A stretch of 18,806 bases of DNA from DASPKO01 sp035628055. GTDB taxonomy: Bacteria; Planctomycetota; Phycisphaerae; Phycisphaerales; UBA1924. A program made the translations under genes and the position numbers. Below are positions 6,354 to 13,251 of this stretch, piece by piece (within the stretch, counting starts at the first letter, position 1; every line of letters starts with the position of its first letter). The notes below the pieces were generated by a model. That model was not told the DNA's origin and ran no database searches. It was given only the letters and a program-made list of their open reading frames with translations. The stretch spans positions 1-18,806 of the forward strand of contig DASPKO010000054.1 of NCBI GenBank assembly GCA_035628055.1, read 5' to 3'.

Positions 6354-6962
6354 ATGTCCATGCTCCTCAAGAGCGACGACGGTTCGGAGTTCGAGCTCGC
6401 GATCATCGAGGATGCCTCCCTCGAGCACGAGGAGCGCCAGGGCGGCCTCGACCCCGCCGGCGAGGACCTGCCGTGGGTCACCATCTCCTTCCGCGTCGCG
6501 ACCCCCGAGACCTCCTGGGAGGAGACGTCCCCGTCGCTCAACCCGCAGCAGGTGACCACGCTCCTCGAGTTCCTCGACGCGATCGCGACCGGCGAGCCGG
6601 AGCTCGGCGAGATCGAGCTCCTGGACCCGGAGCTCCGCTTCAGCGTGGTCGGAGACTCGGGGAGCGACGTCACCCTGCGGATCGGCTTCCACCTCGAGGA
6701 CCGCCCCGAGGAGTACAACGTCGACGCGGACACGGACGCGCACCACGTGGACATCAAGCTCAGCCGCGAGCAGGTCGCCGCCGCGGCCATGGCGCTGCGG
6801 CGCGATCTGGAATCGGCGGCCCACAGCGACGAGGCGGGAGCGCCCCTCGACGAGGTCGAGGGCCGAGAGGCGATCCCAGGCGACGAGCAGCTTCCGGGCG
6901 CCGAGGGGGACGAGGAGGAGGCCGTCACCGGCGACGACGATCACGACGGCCGGGTCTGGTGA
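6354..6962 (+). CDS. Acidic unknown protein, weakly WapI-like
   Basis: The 202-aa product is strongly acidic, especially in its C-terminal third (GDEEEAVTGDDDHD). No enzyme motif, signal peptide or transmembrane segment is seen, so it is probably cytoplasmic. The first ~150 residues look folded: SDDGSEFELAIIE, then LPWVTISFRVATPETSWEE, then SLNPQQVTTLLEFLDAI, then ELRFSVVG and VTLRIGFHLE. That order (short strand, Trp-containing strand, W, helix, strands) recalls the WapI-type immunity-protein fold, but this is from memory of the pattern and needs a profile search. The ATG at 6354 is favoured by GGAG 7 nt upstream. An in-frame ATG at 6318 would add only a basic leader. It precedes the glycosyltransferase by 61 nt on the same strand. 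Confidence 0.72.
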   Translation: MSMLLKSDDGSEFELAIIEDASLEHEERQGGLDPAGEDLPWVTISFRVATPETSWEETSPSLNPQQVTTLLEFLDAIATGEPELGEIELLDPELRFSVVGDSGSDVTLRIGFHLEDRPEEYNVDADTDAHHVDIKLSREQVAAAAMALRRDLESAAHSDEAGAPLDEVEGREAIPGDEQLPGAEGDEEEAVTGDDDHDGRVW

Positions 6963-7006
6963 GCCGGGCCGGCGCGCGCCTCCGGGTCTGCTGAGAGCCG
7001 CCCCCG

Positions 7007-7023
7007 GGCGCCGATAAGGCGCC
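7007..7023 (+). promoter_or_regulatory. Hairpin directly abutting the glycosyltransferase GTG start
   Basis: GGCGCC-GATAA-GGCGCC is a perfect 6-bp stem with an AT-rich 5-nt loop whose last base touches the GTG at 7024. In RNA it would sequester the only purine-rich stretch (AAGGCG) before the start, so it may damp translation, or it may end transcripts from the upstream gene. No T tract follows. Confidence 0.45.
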
Positions 7024-8139
7024 GTGGACCTCTCGGTGATCATCCCGACGCGGGGCCGCCCCGCCACCCTGGCGGGGTGTCTCGCCGCCCTGGCCCGCCA
7101 GGACCTCCCGCCCGAACGCTACGAGGTGCTCGTCGGCGTCGATGGCGCCGACGCCGGCGAGGAGGAGGCGGTCAGCCGCGTGCTCGCATCCGGCCCGCAA
7201 GGGGTGAAGGTGCTCGTTCAGGAGTTCCCGCGGGCCGCCTCCGGCGGGGGATTGGCCGAAGTCCGCAACCGGCTGATCACCCGGGCCCGGGGACGGATCC
7301 TGCTCTCGCTCAACGACGACCTCATCGCCGAGCCGCAGCTCTGCCGGGAGCACCTCCGAGCGCACCAGGCCGGTGTTGCCGCCCCCGGCCCCGCGACGAT
7401 CGTCGGGGATGCGCCGTGGCGGGTGCGGCACCCCGATCGTCTCTTCGACCTGGTGCTGCGGCGCAGCTCCATGATCTTCTTCTACAACCAGATGCCCGGG
7501 GCCCACGACTACTGCCCCGCGAGCCCGGACACCCCGCCCGCGCCGCCCGGCCCGACGCACGACTGGGGATTCCGGCACGCCTTCGGGCTCAACGTCTCGT
7601 ATCCCACCGCCGCCGTCCGCGAGGTGGGCGGGTACGCGGTGTACCCCGAAAAATACGGCTTCGAGGACTGCGAACTGGCCTTCCGCCTCGGCGCGCGCCT
7701 GGGGATGCCGGTGCGCTTCCACCCGAGGGCGCGCGGCTGGCACGACCACGCCTACGAGCCCGCCGGCTATCTCGAGCGCGAGTTTGCCCTGGGCCGGGCC
7801 GCCTGGGGGTTCGCGGGCCAGTCCCCGGCCTGCGCCCGCGCCATGTTCCGCCGCGAGATCCGCTCCGAGGCCGAGCTGGCGCGATGCCGGCATGTGATGG
7901 CCCACGAGCGCGCCCAGGCCGAGCGCTGCCGCGAAGCGTTCCTGGGCCTGGCGGCCATCCCGGCGGCACAGGTCGCGGGTCCCCACCAGGACGCGATGGT
8001 GCGCCTCCTCTATCAGCAGCACCTCCCGGTCAAGCGCTGGGAATGGTGCCGGGGTCTGCTCGCCGGCGCCGCGACGCCGCACGAGGACGCCCCCGCCCTC
8101 GAGACCGTGCCGGTTAGCCGCGGGGTCCCGGCGGCCTAG
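7024..8139 (+). CDS. Family 2 glycosyltransferase
   Basis: The 371-aa product transfers a sugar from a nucleotide-sugar donor, most likely on the cytoplasmic side, for surface polysaccharide or glycolipid synthesis. GT-A fold features are clear: opening strand LSVIIPTRGRPATL (3-16), VLVGVDGADAG (36-44), the donor/metal motif LNDDLI (N97-D98-D99), and the acceptor/base region FGLNVSYPTAAVREVGGY (187-204). This is followed by KYGFEDCELAFRLG (catalytic ED at 214-215) and a histidine-rich GWHDHAYEP. The last ~120 residues are helical, without a transmembrane segment. The start is GTG; an upstream Met is not available in frame. It sits alone rather than in a polysaccharide cluster, so acceptor and product cannot be named. 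It ends 12 nt before a convergent gene. Confidence 0.9.
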   Translation: MDLSVIIPTRGRPATLAGCLAALARQDLPPERYEVLVGVDGADAGEEEAVSRVLASGPQGVKVLVQEFPRAASGGGLAEVRNRLITRARGRILLSLNDDLIAEPQLCREHLRAHQAGVAAPGPATIVGDAPWRVRHPDRLFDLVLRRSSMIFFYNQMPGAHDYCPASPDTPPAPPGPTHDWGFRHAFGLNVSYPTAAVREVGGYAVYPEKYGFEDCELAFRLGARLGMPVRFHPRARGWHDHAYEPAGYLEREFALGRAAWGFAGQSPACARAMFRREIRSEAELARCRHVMAHERAQAERCREAFLGLAAIPAAQVAGPHQDAMVRLLYQQHLPVKRWEWCRGLLAGAATPHEDAPALETVPVSRGVPAA

Positions 8140-8151
8140 GCGCGTGCCGTC

Positions 8152-9333
8152 TCAGCGTTCCTTTCGCTCGGCGTGCTGGCGCGCCAGCGCGAGCAGTTCC
8201 ATCACGCGGTCGCGCCGCTCCTGAAACGCCCGGCGCCAGGCCGCGCCGGGGCGCTCCCCCTCTTGGCCGACCGGTGTGGTTCCCGGCACGGTCTCGGCGA
8301 GGAGCTCCGGATACTCGAGCATGAGCCGCTCGCAGCGCGTGAGCCGCCCCGCCGCCCGCTCGAGCATCGGGAGCGCGCGCACCCCGGCGCGGTTCCGCTT
8401 GCTGACCGCGTCGGGACGGCTCGGGCGCGGCACGTCGCTCAGCACTCGCGCGGCCTCGGCCAGTTCGTCGTCGAGCGCGGCGATCCCGGCGCCCAGGTCC
8501 CGGCGCGCCTCGGCCAGGCCGCTCGCGAGCGTGACCGTGGTGCGCGAGCCGGGCGCGCCCCCCGTTCCCTCCCGGGCCAGGACGTCGCCAACGCCGCGCG
8601 CCGTCCCGGAGACCAGGCAGAGCGAGACGGCGGTCGCCGCCGACAGCTCGAGCCGCGAGGGCCCACCCAGGGCGCTGCGCGTCAGCAGGCGCTCGGCACG
8701 CGTGCCGTCGGAAGGCGGCTGCGTGGTAAGCAGCGGGGGCCCCGGGGCCGCGCCCGAGACGGCCCAGAGGTCGCCGCCCGGACTCAGCAGCGCCTCGAGG
8801 AGCTGCGTGTCGGCGCCGTGCCGCTTGAGCGTCGCCCAGATCGCGCCCTGGAGCTCGCGGTCCACCCGCTCCCAGTCGGTCTCGGCGGGCGCCCGGGCCC
8901 GCTGGTCGTCGGCAGCCTCGGTGCGCACCGCGGTCCGCGCCTCGAGGTAGCACCGCGACGTGCACAGCCCGAGCGCCAGCGCACCCGCCCCGACCCGGCC
9001 GTCCCTCTCGTCGGCCAGGAGCGTGACGCCGCGCGCCCCGGCGGACCGGAGCGCATCGCCCATGGCCCAGACGACGTCCGGCCGCCACGCGTTCGCGTCG
9101 AGCTCCAGCAGGACCAGCGCCGTCCCCTGGGCGGCGGCCTGTGCCATCACCGCCGCGAAGTCGCGGGCGAGCTTCAGGCTGTCCAGGTCCCCCTGCACGC
9201 GCACGTGCAGCACCCGGTGTCCCGTGGCCCGCGCGGGACGCGCCGGCTCGGGCTCGGACGCGATCGTCGCCGCGGCGAGCAGAACGACGAGAACCCCCGC
9301 CCCGGTCGCCAGCTTCGGCACTCGGGAGCGCAT
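8152..9333 (-). CDS. Exported ClpP/NfeD-like protein without a recognisable active site
   Basis: The 393-aa product has an N-terminal signal or anchor (KLATGAGVLVVLLAAATIA, about residues 7-25). It is followed by a ClpP/crotonase-like domain: HRVLHVRVQGDLDSLKLARDF, then ALVLLELDANAWRPDVVWAMGDALRSAG, then GVTLLADE, then RVGAGALALGLCTSRCYL. This order matches membrane ClpP-class (NfeD/SppA) proteases. However, the TPGG-type loop is replaced by DANAW, and the position of the catalytic Ser (AxSAG) reads VGAGAL (114-119) with no Ser. A later helical part (ELQGAIWATLKRHGADTQLLEALL) also fits the NfeD plan. The C-terminal ~150 residues are helical and Arg-rich. I infer a non-catalytic relative; the fold call needs confirmation. 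It is transcribed from its own promoter. Confidence 0.62.
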   Translation of the reverse strand: MRSRVPKLATGAGVLVVLLAAATIASEPEPARPARATGHRVLHVRVQGDLDSLKLARDFAAVMAQAAAQGTALVLLELDANAWRPDVVWAMGDALRSAGARGVTLLADERDGRVGAGALALGLCTSRCYLEARTAVRTEAADDQRARAPAETDWERVDRELQGAIWATLKRHGADTQLLEALLSPGGDLWAVSGAAPGPPLLTTQPPSDGTRAERLLTRSALGGPSRLELSAATAVSLCLVSGTARGVGDVLAREGTGGAPGSRTTVTLASGLAEARRDLGAGIAALDDELAEAARVLSDVPRPSRPDAVSKRNRAGVRALPMLERAAGRLTRCERLMLEYPELLAETVPGTTPVGQEGERPGAAWRRAFQERRDRVMELLALARQHAERKER

Positions 9334-9342
9334 GCCGCCTTC

Positions 9343-9348
9343 AGTCTA
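9343..9348 (-). promoter_or_regulatory. Possible -10 element (TAGACT) for the ClpP-like gene
   Basis: On the minus strand TAGACT lies 9 nt before the ATG at 9333, which would give a nearly leaderless transcript. The surrounding 131-bp gap holds no other gene that I can see. Confidence 0.4.
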
Positions 9349-9464
9349 CCAACCCCCCAGGGGCGCCACCCGCCCATCGCCCGGTGTCCGGCCCGCCGAG
9401 CCACCCGCGCCGCCGGCCTGCGGACCCGTCGGGCCCGCGCGGCAAACGAGCCGGGGTGCGGCGC

Positions 9465-10409
9465 CTAGCCGACCATGCCCTTGGTCAGCCGCATGAAGGC
9501 GGTCTCCAGGTTCACCGCCTCCTCGCTGAAGCGCATGATCCGGAAGCCGTGGTTGACCAGGAAGCTCGGGATGTCCGAGACGTCGAACTTGGCCCCCGCG
9601 TCCATGGTGACGGCGATGGTCCCGTCTCCGTTCTCCGAGACCGCCACCTTCGAGACGCCCCGGACCTTGGCCAGCAGGGCCGCGGCGTCGGTGGTGCGAT
9701 CAACCACCTGGATCTGCACCACGTGCCCGACGCGGGCCTTGGCCATCGCCTGCTCGACGGTTCCGGAGAAGAGCAGTTGCCCGCGCTCGATGATCCCGAC
9801 CACGTTGCACAGCTCGCCGAGCTCCGGCAGGATGTGGCTGGAGATGATGATCGTCTTGCCCATCCGCTTGAGCTCCTTGAGCAGCTCGCGGATCTCGATG
9901 CGGGCCCGCGGGTCCAGGCCGCTGGCCGGCTCGTCCATCAGCAGAACCTTCGGATCGTGCAGCAGCACCCGCGCGATCGACAGCCGCTGCTGCATCCCCC
10001 GCGAGAGCCCGGAGACCTCCGCGGTCGCCTTGTAGTTCAGGTCGGTCAGGTCCAGCACGTCCGCGACGACCTTGCGGCGGTGGGGCCCGTGGATCCCGTA
10101 GCAGGCCGCGAAGAACTCGAGATACTCCGTCACCACCATGTCCTCGTACGCGCCCATGAAGTCGGGCACGTACCCGATGATCGGGCGGATCTGCCGGTTC
10201 TTGTACCCCACCGTGAGCCCGTCGATCATCGCCTGCCCGCTCGAGGGCTTGAGCAACGTCGCGAGGATCTTGATGGTGGTCGTCTTGCCGGCCCCGTTGG
10301 GACCGATGAACCCGAAGCAGTCCCCCTCCTCGATCGTCAGGTTGAGCGCGTCCAGCGCCACCAGCTCGCCGTACCGCTTCGTCAGGTTGATCGTCTCGAT
10401 CATCGGCAT
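9465..10409 (-). CDS. ABC transporter ATP-binding protein (COG1131/CcmA type) with Asp in the Q-loop
   Basis: The 314-aa ATPase contains Walker A GPNGAGKTT (36-44), a signature reading LSRGMQQRLSIARVLL (135-150), Walker B plus D-loop LLMDEPASGLDP (156-167) and the switch His in ISSHILPE. The usual Q-loop glutamine is replaced: GYVPDFMGAYEDM has Asp83 where most ATPases have Gln. I recall similar PDF-type variants in export ATPases, so this may mark a subfamily rather than damage. The C-terminal ~90 residues form an extra domain (VGHVVQIQVVDRTTD onward) typical of ABC-2 type exporters. No ABC-2 permease gene is nearby. Instead it follows the exported 821-aa protein by 48 nt on the same strand, so the two probably work together. 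ATG 10409 was chosen; an ATG two codons later is equally possible. Confidence 0.93.
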   Translation of the reverse strand: MPMIETINLTKRYGELVALDALNLTIEEGDCFGFIGPNGAGKTTTIKILATLLKPSSGQAMIDGLTVGYKNRQIRPIIGYVPDFMGAYEDMVVTEYLEFFAACYGIHGPHRRKVVADVLDLTDLNYKATAEVSGLSRGMQQRLSIARVLLHDPKVLLMDEPASGLDPRARIEIRELLKELKRMGKTIIISSHILPELGELCNVVGIIERGQLLFSGTVEQAMAKARVGHVVQIQVVDRTTDAAALLAKVRGVSKVAVSENGDGTIAVTMDAGAKFDVSDIPSFLVNHGFRIMRFSEEAVNLETAFMRLTKGMVG

Positions 10410-10457
10410 GGAGAGGTCTTTCCCGGTCGGTGTCGTGACGGCGCCGCGGGCCGCGCC

Positions 10458-12923
10458 CTACTGGGCCAGCCCGGTCAGCTCCGGTGGTCTGGGCGCGAGG
10501 GGGTACACCCAGCGCACGACCACGTGGCCGGTCGTCTTCGGGACCGCCCCGTCGACCAGCAGCGGCGCGGGCGAGGGCGCCTCGTCGAGGTGCCCGATCA
10601 CGACCACGCACGGCTGGGTCAGCCACCGCGAGAGGTCCAGCCCGTGCAGGGAGACGCGCCGCGCCACCCAGGATGGGTCCTGCGAGCGCGGGTTGGGGGG
10701 CTCGAGCAGATGGAAGAACGAGAGGGCCCCGAAACGCTTGTCGTCCGACAGGCGCGCGCCGTCGGTGGGGATGAACTGCTGGCTCGGCCGCCCGCCGAGC
10801 AGGTCCTTGAAATAGCGGTCCGCCGACGAGTCGATCCCCGGGCGCGTCTGGGTCACCTCCCACAGGTCCAGGTCCGACCCGGGCGCCCAGCGGTCGGTGA
10901 GGCTCACGGCCCGCGCCTCGCGGACCAGCGCCCCGGTCACGCCCGTCGCCGTCTCGGCCTGCCCGGCCGAGACCACGATCACGACGTCGCGCAGCGGCCC
11001 CGGCAGGTCGTGGCGCAGCGTGCCCCGTACCGCCCACCCTCCCCCCGGCGCCCTCTCCACCACCAGCTCGTCGCCGATCTCCGGGGTCTCCGCGCGCGCC
11101 GACCGGGGAACGGGCATCTGCCATCCGGCGCGGGGCGCCCCGGCCCAGTCCACCTGCACGTGCTTGGTGGTCGAGCGCGCCGGCACGCGCAGGCGGCTGG
11201 GCGCCCGGCAGGGCACGGGATACCCGCGCGCGTCGGGAAACATGAAGAGGCCCGTGTGCGTGCCGGATTCGGGCGAATCCCACGCCGCCACCGCCTGCGT
11301 CCACTGCTCGCCACCGGGCTCGAGCGCGATGCTCTGCGCGCCGTAGGCGGGCAGGAAGATGTTGTGCCAGCCGCGCACGCGCTGGCTCGGCTGCCCGAAG
11401 ACGTGGTCGATCACCGAGAGGTGCTGCGCCTCGACGGAGCGCTGCTTGAGCAGGTTCGCCCCGCCCCACGCCACCGCCGTGAACAGCCCCGCCGCTCCCA
11501 CGAACGCCAGCCATGAAAAGTGCGCCCGCCCCCGGGCCTTGAGGACCAGGTAGCCCAGCGGCCCGGCGATGACCCAGTACAGCAGGAAGATCACGAACGC
11601 CAGCAGCAGCCCCGCGGCGGCCTTGCCCTGCTTGGCGATTTCCTGCTCGATCACCCCGCCGTCGTACACCCGGTCGCGCCGGTTGAGCAGGCGGAACTCC
11701 CCCGACCGATGCAGGCGGTCGAGCTCGTCCGGCGGCAGCACGCGGGCGCGACGCCCCAGCACGCGGTTCCAGAAGACCTCCGCGTCCACACCGCGCCGCC
11801 CCGCCAGGCGCGGGTTGGCCAGATCGATCCCCACGAGCGTCACCGCCCCGATGCCCACGGGGCGGCGCATGACCACGCACCCGCCCGTCCCGTCCGGCTT
11901 GGGTCCCGCCAGCACGCACATCGCGTCCTGCGGGCCGGCCGAGGGCGCGGGCGCGAGGTAGTGCACGGTGGTCCTGGGCTCCAGGGGCGCGTCGGGACGG
12001 CTGGTCAGCAGGGGACGAAGCGGCTCGAGGTCGGCGTTCTCCACCGCCTGGTAGACCACGTCCGGGATGATCGAGACCAGGGGGTGGTCGCGGTCGAGCC
12101 ATGCCTGTCCAACCGACGGCAGGATCGCCACCAGGTGCCCGCCGCGCCGCACCCACTCGCCCAGCGCCTGCGCCTGCGGCGGGGTCAGGTCCGACGGCTG
12201 GGCCGACCGGCCCGCGGCCCCGCCGCCGCTCCAGACCAGGGTCTCGAAGGGGGCGTAGCCCATCCAGCGGTCGGGCAGGTCGCCCGGGAGCAGCGAGCGG
12301 TACAGCTCCACCTCCTCGTGCCCGGTCGGGAGATAGTCCGCGGTCGCGAGCCTCGACTCGGAGTACTGGTTCAGGCCCGCGGCGATGTTCCCCACCATGG
12401 CGATCGCGCCCGCGGTGGAGGGGATCGGCTGGGGCACCGCCACCGCGAGCTGGCCCAGCAGCGCCCCGGCCCGGAAGGGCGTGGCCGCCGGGTCGTCCCC
12501 AGGCTGGTCCACCGCCTCGAAGGCCTGGAGCGTGAGCGCCGCGCCGGGAAGCAGGCCGTGGGGGAAGCGGGCATAGAGCCACGCCGACTGGCGCACGTTG
12601 GGATTCGGAACCACGGCGCGCTCGTACCAGGCGGTGTCGCCGTCCGGGTCGGGCACCGAGAGGCGCAGCAGGACGTTCGCCAGGCGGTCCGAGGCCGAGA
12701 GGAACTCGACCTGCATACCGAACCACTCGCCCGCGCGGGGCCGGCCCGCGACGCCGAAGCGGGTCACCTTGAGCTGGAGCCCGCCCCCCAGCGCCGCGGG
12801 CGAATCGGGGGACAGCCCGGCCGCGCCCGTGTCGTCCTGGCCGCGGCACGGGGCCGAGAACACCAGGCACGCCAGCAGGCCCAGCAGGACGAACCCGGGC
12901 ATGCTTCCCCGGCGCCTGGTCAC
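10458..12923 (-). CDS. Large exported/membrane protein with a GATase-like domain and two central transmembrane helices
   Basis: No named family is recognised. The 821-aa product begins with a signal peptide (basic TRRR, then FVLLGLLACLVFSAP). Residues 45-170 look like an extracytoplasmic beta domain. Residues about 195-390 resemble the class I glutamine-amidotransferase-like domain of many planctomycete membrane proteins: FETLVWSGG, then LTPPQAQALGEWVRRGGHLVAIL, later RRPVGIGAVTLVGIDL; no catalytic Cys-His pair is apparent. Two helices follow, AAAGLLLAFVIFLLYWVIAG (435-454) and WLAFVGAAGLFTAVAWGG (471-488), then ~330 residues outside the membrane with beta-rich repeats. It is probably a partner of the downstream ABC ATPase. 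The GTG at 12923 is preferred because it gives the basic n-region and sits 6 nt after TACAAT; ATG 12902 is an alternative. Confidence 0.8.
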   Translation of the reverse strand: MTRRRGSMPGFVLLGLLACLVFSAPCRGQDDTGAAGLSPDSPAALGGGLQLKVTRFGVAGRPRAGEWFGMQVEFLSASDRLANVLLRLSVPDPDGDTAWYERAVVPNPNVRQSAWLYARFPHGLLPGAALTLQAFEAVDQPGDDPAATPFRAGALLGQLAVAVPQPIPSTAGAIAMVGNIAAGLNQYSESRLATADYLPTGHEEVELYRSLLPGDLPDRWMGYAPFETLVWSGGGAAGRSAQPSDLTPPQAQALGEWVRRGGHLVAILPSVGQAWLDRDHPLVSIIPDVVYQAVENADLEPLRPLLTSRPDAPLEPRTTVHYLAPAPSAGPQDAMCVLAGPKPDGTGGCVVMRRPVGIGAVTLVGIDLANPRLAGRRGVDAEVFWNRVLGRRARVLPPDELDRLHRSGEFRLLNRRDRVYDGGVIEQEIAKQGKAAAGLLLAFVIFLLYWVIAGPLGYLVLKARGRAHFSWLAFVGAAGLFTAVAWGGANLLKQRSVEAQHLSVIDHVFGQPSQRVRGWHNIFLPAYGAQSIALEPGGEQWTQAVAAWDSPESGTHTGLFMFPDARGYPVPCRAPSRLRVPARSTTKHVQVDWAGAPRAGWQMPVPRSARAETPEIGDELVVERAPGGGWAVRGTLRHDLPGPLRDVVIVVSAGQAETATGVTGALVREARAVSLTDRWAPGSDLDLWEVTQTRPGIDSSADRYFKDLLGGRPSQQFIPTDGARLSDDKRFGALSFFHLLEPPNPRSQDPSWVARRVSLHGLDLSRWLTQPCVVVIGHLDEAPSPAPLLVDGAVPKTTGHVVVRWVYPLAPRPPELTGLAQ

Positions 12924-12929
12924 GCGGGG

Positions 12930-12935
12930 ATTGTA
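12930..12935 (-). promoter_or_regulatory. Possible -10 element (TACAAT) for the exported protein-ABC ATPase operon
   Basis: On the minus strand TACAAT is a near-consensus -10 box located 6 nt before the GTG at 12923 and 27 nt before the alternative ATG at 12902. With the GTG the mRNA would be leaderless. A TTGACC lies too close upstream (6 nt) to serve as -35 for this box. Confidence 0.5.
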
Positions 12936-12977
12936 ACCGCGGGTCAAGCCGGACCGCCCGCGGGCCGATGCGCCGCC

Positions 12978-13199
12978 ATGGCCAACTTCGGAGTGCCCGA
13001 GTACGTGCTCTGCGCCGCGGTGGGGGCGGCGACCGTGATCGCGATCCTGTACACGCTCGCGGCCCAGATCCGGGACTACGCCGCCGTGACCCAGCTCCGC
13101 GTGGATACCGAGCGCGTCCGCCGCGAGTTTGCCAAGCGGGCCCGCGGCGCCGACGACGGTGACATCCTCGTGGTCGACGTGGTCGAAGACGAGCCCTGA
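12978..13199 (+). CDS. Small single-pass membrane protein of unknown function
   Basis: The 73-aa product has a short N-terminus, one transmembrane helix (about residues 8-29, YVLCAAVGAATVIAILYTLAAQ) and then a charged amphipathic helix (LRVDTERVRREFAKRARG). It ends in a hydrophobic-acidic patch ILVVDVVEDEP, which could be a contact site for a partner. It resembles small planctomycete membrane proteins, but I cannot name a family. The ATG at 12978 fits the helix start and the frame; there is no good ribosome binding site. It is divergent from the exported 821-aa protein (54-bp gap) and convergent with sucB. Being a real gene is favoured by its compositional order (helix, charged helix, acidic tail) rather than by homology. 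Confidence 0.66.
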   Translation: MANFGVPEYVLCAAVGAATVIAILYTLAAQIRDYAAVTQLRVDTERVRREFAKRARGADDGDILVVDVVEDEP

Positions 13200-13211
13200 G
13201 CCGGCGACGAC

Positions 13212-13243
13212 GCCGCCCGCCCGCGCGGTGTGGGCGGGGCGGC
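13212..13243. terminator. GC hairpin between the small membrane-protein gene and sucB
   Basis: GCCGCCCGCCC and GGGCGGGGCGGC pair around a 9-nt loop with one bulged base, in the 52-bp gap between convergent stops. It is a candidate bidirectional terminator, but without a T tract. Confidence 0.4.
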
Positions 13244-13251
13244 CCTCGCCC

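Noticed and set aside
9141..11516. A 791-codon plus-strand frame
   Set aside because: It is a shadow of the minus-strand ATPase and exported protein, with no recognisable domain.
9700..12870. A 1056-codon minus-strand frame overlapping the exported protein and ABC ATPase in another frame
   Set aside because: It has low-complexity Arg/Gly/Ala sequence, and the alternative frame carries signal peptide, helices and ABC motifs.
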